A DNA stretch of 64,000 nucleotides from Tsukamurella sp. TY48 (GCF_019656655.1 NZ_BPMV01000001.1:744001-808000), one strand, 5' to 3'. Positions 1 through 9,136 are shown, numbered from the stretch's first letter. Notes: generated by a model from the letters alone, not told the origin. Translations and numbers: made by a program.

Positions 1-675
1 GTGGTGCTGGGCGCGGTCTCGGTGCACCTGGCGATCAAGCTGCCGCTGGTGGTCGAGGAGTTCCGCCGACGCACCGCACAGCCCGCGCCGCCCGGTGTAT
101 CCCGCCGCGCCGTACTGGGCGCCGGGCTCGCGGCCGCCGGGATGTCGGTGCTCGTGGTGGGCGGTCAATCGATCCCGGCGCTGCATCGACTCGCGGTACT
201 GGCGCCGCGCTCCGGAAAGGGCCCGCAGGGCATGCCCATCAACCGGACCGCCCGCGCCGCGGGCGTCGAGCAGCACGCGGCCTCCCCGGACTTCCGGCTG
301 GTGCTGGACGGTCCGCGGCGCGTCGAGCTGAGCCTCGACCAACTGCGCGCGTTGCCGCAGCACACCGTCCGGCTGCCCATCGCCTGCGTCGAGGGCTGGA
401 CCCAGTACGCCTGGTGGTCCGGTGTCCGGGTGGCCGACCTCGCCGCACTGGCCGGGCTCGACGGCGTCGACCTGCGGTTCCGGTCGCTGGAGCAGGGCCT
501 GTACGCGCAATCGACGCTGGAGGTGGCGAAGGCGCAGGACCCGACCTCGCTGCTCGCGCTCCGGCTCAGCGGCGCCGATCTGGACCTCGACCACGGCTTC
601 CCGTGCCGGCTGATCGCCGCGGCCCGGCCGGGCGTGGAACAGACCAAATGGGTCGCACGGATCGAGGCGGCATGA
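1..675 (+). CDS. Molybdopterin-dependent oxidoreductase (sulfite-oxidase fold), 5'-truncated by window edge
   Basis: The frame is open from the first base, so the true start probably lies outside the window. A short basic segment with an RR pair (residues 35-36) precedes one hydrophobic stretch (about 37-55), which looks like a membrane anchor or a Tat-like signal. The rest resembles the sulfite-oxidase-type molybdopterin-binding domain: PIACVEGW around residues 126-133 carries the cysteine (about 129) that ligates molybdenum in this family, followed by the typical SGVRVADL segment. The gene overlaps the next one by 4 bases (ATGA), so the two are translationally coupled. The substrate cannot be told from sequence. 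The neighbouring moeZ would be consistent with molybdenum cofactor use, but it is on the opposite strand. Confidence 0.75.
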   Translation: MVLGAVSVHLAIKLPLVVEEFRRRTAQPAPPGVSRRAVLGAGLAAAGMSVLVVGGQSIPALHRLAVLAPRSGKGPQGMPINRTARAAGVEQHAASPDFRLVLDGPRRVELSLDQLRALPQHTVRLPIACVEGWTQYAWWSGVRVADLAALAGLDGVDLRFRSLEQGLYAQSTLEVAKAQDPTSLLALRLSGADLDLDHGFPCRLIAAARPGVEQTKWVARIEAA

Positions 676-1124
676 CCACACTGCGGATCCTGCTCACGCT
701 CGCCGGCCTCGGCCTCGTCGGCTACGGCGCCGTGCTGCTCACCGACCTCCCGCCGCGCGACCTGCTCTCGGCGGCACTGTGGGCCGCCGCGCTCCTGGTG
801 CTGCACGACGGGGTGTTCGCGCCACTGGCCCTGGCCGCCGGACACACCGCCGTGCGACTGCTGCCGCGCGCGTGGTTGCCCGGGGCGCTCGGCGGCGCCG
901 TCGCCGCGGTGACCGCGCTCGCGCTGGCGGCGGCCGTCGCGCTACCGCGGCCCAGCGGTCAGGGCGCCGCGAATCCGACGGTCCTCGACCGTCCGTACGG
1001 CATCGCGCTCACCGCGCTGCTCGTGATCATCGCGGTCGCCTGCGCCGTGTCCGCGATCGTGCGGCGCCGCGCGGAGATCAGTACACCGGAAGCGACGGAT
1101 CCACCTGCCGCGCATAGGCGTTGA
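672..1124 (+). CDS. Small integral membrane protein coupled to the molybdoenzyme
   Basis: A 150-residue protein made almost entirely of hydrophobic segments. About four membrane spans are visible (roughly residues 3-20, 33-55, 68-90 and 112-132), with a short basic C-terminus. The ATG overlaps the stop codon of the upstream molybdopterin protein (ATGA), which fixes the start. The tight coupling suggests a membrane partner of that enzyme, but no family motif was recognised and this function is only inferred. The last 47 bases overlap the 3' end of moeZ on the opposite strand (convergent overlap). Confidence 0.7.
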   Translation: MTTLRILLTLAGLGLVGYGAVLLTDLPPRDLLSAALWAAALLVLHDGVFAPLALAAGHTAVRLLPRAWLPGALGGAVAAVTALALAAAVALPRPSGQGAANPTVLDRPYGIALTALLVIIAVACAVSAIVRRRAEISTPEATDPPAAHRR

Positions 1125-2268
1125 TGCCACCCTGCAGGTGCACCGCGTCGCGGTAACCCGCACCCTGCACGGCGGCGAGCACCTCGGCCGAGCGGATGCC
1201 GGTCTTGCAGTAGAGCACCAGCTTCTTATCCGCCGAGACCTGCGCCAGGCCCTCGCCGGTCTCGAACACCGACTTCGGCACCAGCTTGGCACCGTCGATG
1301 TGCACGATGTCCCACTCGACGGGCTCGCGCACGTCGATCAGCTCGTAGTCCACGCCCTGCTCGCCCAGCTCCACCAGCTCGGCAGGCGTGATGGTGCTGC
1401 CCGCGGCGGCGGCCTGCGCATCGTCCGAGACCACACCGCAGAACTCCTCGTAGTCGATCAGCTCGGTGATCGTCGGGGAGGCGGGGTCCTTGCGGATCTT
1501 GATGGTCCGGTAAGTCATGTCCAGGGCGTCGTAGACCATGAGGCGGCCGAGCAGGGAGTCGCCGATACCGGTGATCAGCTTGACGGCCTCGGTGCCCATG
1601 ATCGCGCCGATCGAGGCGCACAGGATGCCGAGCACTCCGCCCTCGGCGCACGAGGGCACCATGCCGGGCGGGGGCGCCACGGGGTACAGGTCGCGGTAGT
1701 TCAGGCCCTGCTTCTCGCCGTTCGGGCCGTCGGGTGCGTCCTCCCAGAAGACGGAGGCCTGCCCCTCGAAACGGAAGATCGAGCCCCACACGTAGGGCTT
1801 GTGCGCCAGTACCGCGGCGTCGTTGACGAGGTAGCGGGTGGCGAAGTTGTCGGTGCCGTCGAGGATCAGGTCGTACTGCTCGAAGAGCTCGACCGCGTTC
1901 TCCGGCTCCAGCCGGATCGGGTGCAGGTTCACGGTGACCAGCGGGTTGATCTCCGCGATCGAGTCGCGGGCGCTCTCGCCCTTGGGCCGGCCGAGGTCGG
2001 AGACGCCGTGGATCACCTGGCGCTGCAGGTTGGACGCGTCCACCTCGTCGAACTCGACGATCCCGATGGTGCCCACGCCCGCTGCGGCGAGGTAGAGCAG
2101 CGCGGGACTACCGAGCCCGCCGGCGCCGATCACCAGCACCTTGGCGTTCTTGAGGCGTTTCTGCCCCTCGACTCCCATCTCCGGGATGATCAGGTGCCGC
2201 GAATAGCGCGCGACCTCGTCGCGGGTCAGTTCGGCGGCGGGTTCGACGAGCGGCGGCAGCGTACTCAC
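1078..2268 (-). CDS. moeZ: MoeZ-type adenylyltransferase/sulfurtransferase
   Basis: A 396-residue fusion of a ThiF/MoeB adenylyltransferase and a C-terminal rhodanese domain. The nucleotide-binding loop GAGGLGSP is at residues 48-55 and LDGTDNF follows in the middle. The rhodanese active loop CKTGIRS has its cysteine at about residue 354. MoeZ proteins adenylate and thiocarboxylate small ubiquitin-like sulfur carriers: the MoaD type for molybdopterin, and CysO for the CysM cysteine pathway in mycobacteria. The start is GTG. A GGAAT-N18-GTT promoter ends only 9 bases before it, so the transcript may be leaderless and under an ECF sigma factor. It corresponds to Rv3206c in M. tuberculosis gene order. 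Confidence 0.93.
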   Translation of the reverse strand: MSTLPPLVEPAAELTRDEVARYSRHLIIPEMGVEGQKRLKNAKVLVIGAGGLGSPALLYLAAAGVGTIGIVEFDEVDASNLQRQVIHGVSDLGRPKGESARDSIAEINPLVTVNLHPIRLEPENAVELFEQYDLILDGTDNFATRYLVNDAAVLAHKPYVWGSIFRFEGQASVFWEDAPDGPNGEKQGLNYRDLYPVAPPPGMVPSCAEGGVLGILCASIGAIMGTEAVKLITGIGDSLLGRLMVYDALDMTYRTIKIRKDPASPTITELIDYEEFCGVVSDDAQAAAAGSTITPAELVELGEQGVDYELIDVREPVEWDIVHIDGAKLVPKSVFETGEGLAQVSADKKLVLYCKTGIRSAEVLAAVQGAGYRDAVHLQGGINAYARQVDPSLPVY

Positions 2269-2277
2269 GTGAGGTGG

Positions 2278-2303
2278 AACGACGCCGCGCGCGCCGTCAT
2301 TCC
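2278..2303 (-). promoter_or_regulatory. ECF (SigH-type) promoter of moeZ
   Basis: On the minus strand the -35 element GGAAT (2303-2299) is followed by exactly 18 bases and GTT (2280-2278). Including neighbours it reads GGGAAT-N17-CGTT, the best match of four such sites in the window. GTT is 9 bases from the GTG start of moeZ, so initiation at the usual distance would fall on or next to the start codon. Confidence 0.6.
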
Positions 2304-2320
2304 CGGATTGTGAAGGCCGC

Positions 2321-3313
2321 TCAGCGCAGGACCGGCGCCACCCACGCGTTGGGGCGGCACACCAGATCGTTGTCGAAGCCCTCGGAGCGGTCGAGGTTGA
2401 AGATGTCGCGGTTCGCCACGCCGAAGCTCTGCTGCATCATGATCGGCGCCAGCGCGCCCTGTGCGGGGCAGGGCACGTGCCTGTCGTAGCCGATGGCGTG
2501 GCCCACCTCGTGGTTGATCGCGTACTGCCGGTAGCCCGTGAGATCACCCTCGAAGGCGGTGGCGCCGCGCACCCAGCGGGCCAGATTGATCACCACTCGG
2601 CCCAGCTCGCCGTTGTAACAGGAGGACTCCAGCTGGATGGAGTAGCCGCAGGCCTGGCGGGTGGTCATGGGCGAGGTGAGCGAGATGGTGAAGTCGGCCT
2701 TGCCCTCGGCGATCCGCCGGAAGGCGATCGCCGGATCGTGCACCCAGCTGCGCGGGTCCGAGAGCGTGCGGTCGATCATCTGCGCGAAGGGCTGATCGCC
2801 ACCGAGTCCACCCATGTCGACGCCGTCCTCGACGGCGACCATGTAGGTGTACTCCTTCTGCTTGCCCTCGCCCACCTTCTTCGTCGCACCCGGGACCACG
2901 TGCCACAGGCCGCTGCCGTGCGTGGTGAAATCGCCGCCCACGGGCAGCTGGCCCGCCTGCGGGACGGGCCCGGGCACCGATGTGCCGGTCGGCGCGCCGA
3001 CGATGGTCTTGCCGGGGGTCGGGTTGCGCGACATCGACTCGGCCGTGGTGTCGGTGGGCGTCGCCTTCGAATCGAGCGGGTTGCCCCAGAAGGTGAAGAC
3101 CAGGGCGAGCACCGTGAGCACCGCGAGCACGGGGACGGCGTAGGCGCGCCACCCGTAGGTGCTGAGGATCCGCGAGAGGGTGCTCTGCTTGCGGTACGCG
3201 CGCTCGCGCGGGGGTCGGTTGCGGTCGCCCGGCGAGTTGATCGGATCCCACTCCGCCCGCAGCGGCGCTCGCCCATCGGGACGAGGGCGCCTCGGGTTCG
3301 AAGGACTACTCAC
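2321..3313 (-). CDS. Membrane-anchored DUF3152 protein, putative zinc metallopeptidase
   Basis: A 330-residue protein with a basic, proline-rich cytoplasmic N-terminus and one membrane span (about residues 58-75). A Pro/Thr linker and an extracytoplasmic DUF3152 domain follow. The domain contains NHEVGHAIGYDRH near residues 267-279. HEVGH is a zinc-protease HExxH motif with the glycine of metzincin-like sites, but the expected third ligand appears one residue later than in HExxHxxGxxH. Two cysteine pairs late in the domain could form disulfides. The start is GTG. It lies 52 bases behind moeZ on the same strand, as Rv3207c lies beside Rv3206c. The substrate is unknown. Confidence 0.85.
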   Translation of the reverse strand: MSSPSNPRRPRPDGRAPLRAEWDPINSPGDRNRPPRERAYRKQSTLSRILSTYGWRAYAVPVLAVLTVLALVFTFWGNPLDSKATPTDTTAESMSRNPTPGKTIVGAPTGTSVPGPVPQAGQLPVGGDFTTHGSGLWHVVPGATKKVGEGKQKEYTYMVAVEDGVDMGGLGGDQPFAQMIDRTLSDPRSWVHDPAIAFRRIAEGKADFTISLTSPMTTRQACGYSIQLESSCYNGELGRVVINLARWVRGATAFEGDLTGYRQYAINHEVGHAIGYDRHVPCPAQGALAPIMMQQSFGVANRDIFNLDRSEGFDNDLVCRPNAWVAPVLR

Positions 3314-3382
3314 GCCGCCAACAATTCCACGAAGCGGACCGCCCGCGTAGAACCGACACGGTTTGTCGCAGGAATAGCTCGA

Positions 3383-4360
3383 TCACCGAAAGAGCGGCTC
3401 GGACTGCGTCGCGGTGACCAGGTCGCGCACCAAGCGGGCGGTCTGCACCGGGCGCTCCATCTGCGCCACATGGCCCACGTCCTCGAAGACGGTGAGCGTG
3501 CTGCCCTTGATGTGCCGCACCACCTTGGGCGCCACCCCGACACTCACCAGCAGGTCGCGGGCGCCCCAGATCACCGCCGTCGGCACCGAGACCGCGCGGG
3601 CCGCTGCCCAGTGCGCGGCCCCGAAGTCCACGATCCAGCTGCGCACCAGCGCGTTGAAGCTCGCCGCCAGCGCGTCCGGCGCCCACGGCATCGACGCCCG
3701 CGCCGCGGCCTGGTCGATCGCCTGATCCCGGCGCACCGGCCCCATCACGCCGGGGTCGACGAGGATCTCCCGGAAGGTCTGGTCCACCTGCCGTGCCGGA
3801 TAGGCGCTGCCCACCAGCCGGAAGCCGGCGGGGCCCACCACCGGGATGCGCACCAGGGACAGCGGCAGGAACTGCAGCCGGCGCACCCGCGGCCGCAGAT
3901 CGGGGAAGGCCGGCGAGATCAGGGTGAGGCTGCGCAGCAGATCGGGCCGCAGCATGGCGACCCGGACGGCGATGGCGCCGCCCAGGGAGTTCCCCACCAG
4001 GTGCACTCCGCCCCGGTACCCGGCGCGGGCCGCCACCAGCGTCTCCAGGTAGCCGATCACGATCTCGGCGAAGGCCTCGATCCCGTAGTCACCGTCGGCC
4101 GGTGGGTCGGAGAGCCCGAAGCCCGGCAGATCGGGGGCGTACGACGCCGCCGTGGGGGCGAGCACCTGCCCCAGGTCGGTCCAGTTGATCGACGATCCGC
4201 CCAGGCCGTGGATCATCACCACGGCGGGCCTGGGGTCGGGCGGGGCCGTGATCGCGGCCGCATCGTCGACGTGCCGGACGAACAATCGCTGCCCGCGGAC
4301 GGTGAGGAATTCCCCCGGCCAGACGTCGCTGGTGCGGTCGAGGGGCGCGAGTGCCGACAC
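3383..4360 (-). CDS. Alpha/beta-fold hydrolase
   Basis: A 325-residue soluble alpha/beta hydrolase. HGLGG (residues 51-55) forms the oxyanion region and GNSLGG (123-128) is the nucleophile elbow with Ser125. An acidic residue precedes the late GHVAQMERP segment that supplies the catalytic histidine. The family covers lipases, esterases and C-C hydrolases, and the sequence does not fix the substrate. The start is GTG. It is divergent from the TetR gene at 4471, with 110 bases between them, so that regulator could control it. This is inferred from position only. Confidence 0.88.
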   Translation of the reverse strand: MSALAPLDRTSDVWPGEFLTVRGQRLFVRHVDDAAAITAPPDPRPAVVMIHGLGGSSINWTDLGQVLAPTAASYAPDLPGFGLSDPPADGDYGIEAFAEIVIGYLETLVAARAGYRGGVHLVGNSLGGAIAVRVAMLRPDLLRSLTLISPAFPDLRPRVRRLQFLPLSLVRIPVVGPAGFRLVGSAYPARQVDQTFREILVDPGVMGPVRRDQAIDQAAARASMPWAPDALAASFNALVRSWIVDFGAAHWAAARAVSVPTAVIWGARDLLVSVGVAPKVVRHIKGSTLTVFEDVGHVAQMERPVQTARLVRDLVTATQSEPLFR

Positions 4361-4470
4361 GCGGGTAGCTTGCCATGCACGCGCGGCGCTCGCGAGCGAG
4401 GACGCCGCAGCGGAGTATTGTCGATAGGTCGGGGCGATGACCTTGCCCCCGGAACGGTGAGGTGGAGTAG

Positions 4471-5139
<669 letters not shown>

Positions 5140-5140
5140 G

Positions 5141-6283
5141 TCACGCCAGGCGGTGCATCGCCATCTCGATCGGTCCGCGTGAGAACTTCCGCGTCCACAG
5201 GCCCGAGACCACGAGCAGGCACGCCACCACCACCGCGTACACCGCCACGGTGAACACCAGCCGGTGCTCGGCGCCGTACCGCGCCGCCAGGCCCAGTCCC
5301 CAGCCGTAGCAGAGCACCGAGGCGATCACGTTCTGCAGCACGTAGCAGCTGAGCGCCGTCTTCCCCACCTTGCTGAGCGCACCGCCCACGCGCCCGATGC
5401 CGCGGCGCTGGTAGAACTCCGCGATCAGCGCGAGCAGTCCCAGGGCCACCACCGGCGCCACCACGTACCGGCCGACGAAGACGGCAGGCCCCGAGAACCC
5501 CAGCGGCGCACCGGCGATCCCCAACGCGAGATCGATCGGGGCGGCCACGGCACCGATCACCATCAGGCGACGGCGTAGGGCGGCACCGTCGGAGGTGAAC
5601 AGGCCCGACTGGAAAAGCCTTGCCCCCGTGAGGAACATCGCGATGGTGAGCGGGATCAGGAAGATTGCCTCGGCGCGGAAGGCCAGGGCGTGATCGGCGC
5701 GGAAGACCACCAGGTCCCAGAACGAGCCGTCCGCATAGGGATTGAACTGCGCGGGATCACGGGGCTGGGACAGTCCGCCCGCCAGCGACATCCCGATCAC
5801 CGCGAGGGCGACCATCGCCAGGTGCACGCCGACGCTCGCCACCACCCACCGGGTGCGCGCCCGCGGTTGCAGGATGAGCAGGGCCGACACCAGGAAGGAG
5901 ACCATCGCGTAGCCCATCAGGACGTCGAACTCGGCGATCAGCAGGAAGTGCACGAGGCCGTCCAGGAAGAGCACCAGCGCGCGCCGCCAGTACCGGCCCG
6001 GCCAGGGCTTGCCGTGGCGCAGCGCGGACGCCTGCTGGATCGCCAGGCCCACACCGAACATCAGGCTGAGCAGGCCCAGGAACTTGCCCTGGGCCAGGGT
6101 CTGCAGGACCCGGATCGGCAGCGATTCGGTGCCCACCGAATCGAGGTAGCCCATCATGCCGCGGGGTTCGGTGAAGATCCACACGTTCGTGCCGAGCGTG
6201 CCCAGGATCGCGATACCGCGGGCCACATCGAGCGAGGTGATGCGTCGCGACGCGGGGGCCGCGGTGGAGGTGGTCGTCGTCAT
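5141..6283 (-). CDS. DUF418 (YeiB-like) multispanning membrane protein
   Basis: A 380-residue polytopic membrane protein with about nine to ten hydrophobic helices. The N-terminal RRITSLDVARGIAILG is the hallmark of DUF418/acyltransferase-3-like membrane proteins, and the C-terminal GPIEMAMHRLA segment is also typical. Its function is not established; related proteins are proposed transporters or acyl-group transferases. The ATG at 6283 was chosen because the family signature begins 14 residues later, and the open frame upstream is arginine-rich and lacks family features. It faces the TetR gene convergently. Confidence 0.85.
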   Translation of the reverse strand: MTTTTSTAAPASRRITSLDVARGIAILGTLGTNVWIFTEPRGMMGYLDSVGTESLPIRVLQTLAQGKFLGLLSLMFGVGLAIQQASALRHGKPWPGRYWRRALVLFLDGLVHFLLIAEFDVLMGYAMVSFLVSALLILQPRARTRWVVASVGVHLAMVALAVIGMSLAGGLSQPRDPAQFNPYADGSFWDLVVFRADHALAFRAEAIFLIPLTIAMFLTGARLFQSGLFTSDGAALRRRLMVIGAVAAPIDLALGIAGAPLGFSGPAVFVGRYVVAPVVALGLLALIAEFYQRRGIGRVGGALSKVGKTALSCYVLQNVIASVLCYGWGLGLAARYGAEHRLVFTVAVYAVVVACLLVVSGLWTRKFSRGPIEMAMHRLA

Positions 6284-6368
6284 GGGTATCACCCTCGCGG
6301 AGACGAGAGGACCCCGCGACCGCCGGATGGCGATCGCGGGGTCCGTCGTTCGGTGGACCTGTGGGTGG

Positions 6369-7904
6369 CTACTCGCCCGCGGTCTCGGCGGGCGCGGCGC
6401 CCTCGGTCTTCGCGCCGCCGGAACGACGACGACGGCGACGCTTGCGCGGCGCGGCCTCGTCGCCCTCGCCCTGGGCCGCCGCGGGTGCATCGCCCGCGGG
6501 CGCGCTCGCCTGCGGGGTGGCCTCGGCACCGTCGGACTTCTGACCGCCGCGGGTGCGCGTGCGGGTCCGGGCGCGGGGCTCGCGCTTCTCGCGCGGCTTG
6601 CGCTCGACGACCTCGCCCTCGGCGCGCTTGCGCACGCCGGGCAGGCTGCCCTTGACCTTGGGATCGATGCCCAGGTCGGTGAAGAGGTGCTCGCTGGAGC
6701 TGTAGGTCTCCGCGGGCTCGGGCTGGCCCAGTCCGAGCGCCTTGTCGATGAGCTGCCAGCGGTGCAGCTCGTCCCAGTCGACCAGGGTGACGGCGATACC
6801 GGTCTTGCCCGCGCGGCCGGTGCGGCCGATGCGGTGCACGTAGGTCTTGTCGTCCTCGGGGCACTGGAAGTTGATCACGTGCGTGACATCGTCGATGTCG
6901 ATGCCGCGGGCGGCGACGTCCGTCGCGACCAGCACGTCGATCGTGCCGTCACGGAACTTGCCGAGCGCCTTCTCGCGCGCCACCTGGCCGAGGTCGCCGT
7001 GCACGGCGCCGACCTTGAAGCCGCGCTCGGCCAGCTCGTCGGCCACCTTCTGCGCGGTGCGCTTGGTGCGGGTGAAGATCATGGTGGCGCCGCGGCCCTC
7101 GGCCTGCAGCACCTTCGCCACGAGTTCGACCTTGTCGAGGGCGTGCGCGCGGTAGACGTACTGGGTGGTGCGCTCGTGCACCGCGGAATCGTCGTGGTGC
7201 TCGGCCCGCACGTGCGTGGGCTGCTTGAGGAAGGTGCGGGCCAGGGTGATGATCGGGCCGGGCATGGTGGCCGAGAACAGCATCGTCTGCCGGTCGGTGG
7301 GGACCATGGTGAGGATGCGCTCGATATCGGGGAGGAAGCCCAGGTCGAGCATCTCGTCGGCCTCGTCGAGCACCAGGATCTGGATCTTGCCGAGCACGAG
7401 GTGGCCCTGGTTCGCCAGGTCCAGCAGGCGGCCGGGGGTGCCGACGACCACGTCGACGCCCTTCTGCAGCGCCTCGATCTGGGCCTCGTACGGGCGGCCG
7501 CCGTAGATCGAGGTGATCTTCAGGTCGCGCTCGCCCTTGGTGGTCTGCACGCGGACACCGTCGGAGGCCTGCGCCAGATCGTCGGTGACCTGCACGCACA
7601 GCTCACGGGTGGGGACGATGATGAGGGCGCGTGGCGTGCCGTCGAGCGCGCGGAGGCCGTCCTCGCCGACATCGGCGCGGGCCTGCGTGACCAGGCGGTT
7701 GAGCAGCGGGACGCCGAAGCCGTAGGTCTTGCCCATGCCGGTGCGGGCCTGGCCGATGAGATCGTTGCCGGCCAGCGCGAGCGGCAGCGTGAGCTCCTGG
7801 ATCGCGAAGGTGCGCTCGATGCCGCGCTTGCCGAGGGCGTCGACGATGCCCTGGTCGACGCCGAGCTCGGCGAAGCTGGGCGAGACGTGATCGTCGCCGA
7901 TCAC
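6369..7904 (-). CDS. rhlE: DEAD-box ATP-dependent RNA helicase (RhlE-like)
   Basis: A DEAD-box helicase with the expected motifs in order: Q motif FAIQELTLP, motif I ARTGMGKT, Ia PTRELC, DEAD, SAT, and motif VI HRIGRTGRAGKTG. A long Arg/Ala/Gly-rich C-terminal tail for RNA contact follows. The listed start is the first GTG (511 residues), but no ribosome-binding site lies at a usable distance. Uninterrupted, plausible coding sequence continues upstream to 7985. An AUC codon at 7973-7971 follows AAAGG with an 8-base spacer, so the true start may be that AUC (6369-7973). A short arginine-rich reading frame ends just before it. It corresponds to Rv3211 in M. tuberculosis order. Confidence 0.92.
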   Translation of the reverse strand: MIGDDHVSPSFAELGVDQGIVDALGKRGIERTFAIQELTLPLALAGNDLIGQARTGMGKTYGFGVPLLNRLVTQARADVGEDGLRALDGTPRALIIVPTRELCVQVTDDLAQASDGVRVQTTKGERDLKITSIYGGRPYEAQIEALQKGVDVVVGTPGRLLDLANQGHLVLGKIQILVLDEADEMLDLGFLPDIERILTMVPTDRQTMLFSATMPGPIITLARTFLKQPTHVRAEHHDDSAVHERTTQYVYRAHALDKVELVAKVLQAEGRGATMIFTRTKRTAQKVADELAERGFKVGAVHGDLGQVAREKALGKFRDGTIDVLVATDVAARGIDIDDVTHVINFQCPEDDKTYVHRIGRTGRAGKTGIAVTLVDWDELHRWQLIDKALGLGQPEPAETYSSSEHLFTDLGIDPKVKGSLPGVRKRAEGEVVERKPREKREPRARTRTRTRGGQKSDGAEATPQASAPAGDAPAAAQGEGDEAAPRKRRRRRRSGGAKTEGAAPAETAGE

Positions 7905-7985
7905 GTGGACGTCGGGCAGGCCCTCCGCGGCGGCGGGCTCGGTGTGAATGTCGTTGTTCGATGCGGTGGTGATGGTTTCAGCCTT

Positions 7986-8042
7986 TCAACGGCGGCGAAT
8001 AGCGTCGCGTCTTCTTCTCTCGCGCGCACTGTTTCGGGCCAT
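7986..8042 (-). CDS. Putative upstream leader peptide of the RNA helicase (18 aa, arginine-rich)
   Basis: The minus strand has a strong ribosome-binding site (GAGGAG, 7 bases before the ATG at 8042). It opens a short frame, MARNSARERRRRDAIRRR, that stops at TGA (7988-7986). The stop overlaps the GAAAGG sequence that would serve as the helicase ribosome-binding site. The frame is the same as the helicase frame, so a ribosome finishing it would be placed to restart at the helicase. Eight of its 18 residues are arginine. It is too short for coding statistics; a leader peptide is an inference from signal placement. Confidence 0.35.
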   Translation of the reverse strand: MARNSARERRRRDAIRRR

Positions 8043-8092
8043 TGAAGGTCTCCTCGACGCCCTGGCGGGCGGAGTGCGCGCACAACATACCG

Positions 8093-8109
8093 GCGATCGA
8101 AACGATCGC
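8093..8109. promoter_or_regulatory. Palindrome in the rhlE/ferritin-like divergent region
   Basis: GCGATCG and CGATCGC (8093-8099 and 8103-8109) form a perfect 7-bp inverted repeat around AAA. It lies between the divergent helicase leader and the ferritin-like gene. It could be an operator or a small hairpin. Confidence 0.35.
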
Positions 8110-8147
8110 TGCAGCCCATGCTACCCCGCCCGGCCCGTGGCTCTAGC

Positions 8148-8828
8148 ATGAGCAGCATGAGCGAGCAGGCGCGGACCCCGGGATCGACCGACGAACACCC
8201 CGGCGTCACGGCGCTGCTCGCGGTGCTCGCCTACGGCGAACTCGCCGCCTTCGAACGCCTCGCCAAGGAGTCGGAGATGGCGCCCGACCTCCGCGGGCGG
8301 ATCGCCGTGGGTTCCATGGCCGCCACCCAGATGCGCAACTTCGAGAAGCTCGCCGCCCAGCTGGAGCTGCGCGGCGAGGACGTGGTCGAGGCCACCGCCC
8401 CGTTCCAGCCAGTGATCTCCCGGTACCACGCCCGCACCACCCCGCGGAACTGGAACGAGGCGCTGGTCAAGGCCTACATCGGCGACGGCCTCGCCGCCGA
8501 CTTCTACTCGGAGATCGCGCGTGCCCTCCCCGCCGACGCCTCCGCCGCGGTCCGCGAGGTGCTCGCCGACACCAGCGAATCCGATTTCGTCGTGGACCGC
8601 GTCCGCGCGGCGATCACCGCCAATCCCGCGCTGCGCTCGCCGCTCACGCTGTGGGGCCGCCGGCTGCTGTCCGATGCGATCACCCAGGCCCAGGAGGTGC
8701 TGGCGACCCGCGACGAGCTGTCGGCGCTGATCTTCGAATCCGACGCCGACCTGCCCGGGATCGCCCAGTTCTTCGAGTCGCTGCAGACCCGCCACGCCGA
8801 GCGGATGACCGCCCTCGGATTGGGCTGA
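8148..8828 (+). CDS. Ferritin-like-fold protein (MiaE-type hydroxylase superfamily)
   Basis: A 226-residue, all-helical acidic protein of the actinobacterial ferritin-like family once annotated as tRNA-hydroxylase (MiaE) like. Candidate metal-ligand segments are AYGELAAFERL early, QMRNFEKL after it and GDGLAADFYSEI in the middle, with glutamates at helix spacings. The complete set of diiron ligands cannot be confirmed by eye. Two in-frame ATG codons exist (8148 and 8157); the first is used here. It sits beside rhlE, as Rv3210c does beside Rv3211, and is followed by the DUF3107 gene on the same strand. Confidence 0.8.
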   Translation: MSSMSEQARTPGSTDEHPGVTALLAVLAYGELAAFERLAKESEMAPDLRGRIAVGSMAATQMRNFEKLAAQLELRGEDVVEATAPFQPVISRYHARTTPRNWNEALVKAYIGDGLAADFYSEIARALPADASAAVREVLADTSESDFVVDRVRAAITANPALRSPLTLWGRRLLSDAITQAQEVLATRDELSALIFESDADLPGIAQFFESLQTRHAERMTALGLG

Positions 8829-8884
8829 CTGCTGTCAGCAGAACCGGCGCGCCGCGCGGCCCCGCGGGCGGATAACCTCGTGGC

Positions 8885-9112
8885 ATGGAGATCAAGATCG
8901 GTATCGCGGACTCGAACCGCGAACTCGTGGTGCAGAGCAAGGATTCGGCCGAGGACGTCAAGCAGACCGTCAGCGACGCCTTCGCGGGCCGCTCCGAGGT
9001 CCTCGCGCTGACCGACGAGAAGGGCAAGCAGTACCTCGTCCCCTCGGCCCGCGTCGCGTACGTCGAGATCGGCACCAACGAGAACCGCTCGGTCGGCTTC
9101 GCCGCTCCGTAA
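8885..9112 (+). CDS. DUF3107 small conserved protein
   Basis: A 75-residue acidic protein, MEIKIGIADSNREL at the N-terminus, of the DUF3107 family found across actinobacteria (Rv3208A in M. tuberculosis). No signal peptide, cysteine or known catalytic motif is present. The function is not known. It lies 56 bases after the ferritin-like gene and 24 bases before the beta-propeller gene, on the same strand, so the three may be co-transcribed. Confidence 0.85.
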   Translation: MEIKIGIADSNRELVVQSKDSAEDVKQTVSDAFAGRSEVLALTDEKGKQYLVPSARVAYVEIGTNENRSVGFAAP

Positions 9113-9136
9113 GTCCCTCCCGCTACGCTCGGTGCC

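Noticed and set aside
6284..6529. N-terminal extension of the DUF418 protein by 82 codons
   Set aside because: The extra sequence is Pro/Arg-rich, overlaps the helicase gene on the same strand, and precedes the family signature that starts at the inner ATG.
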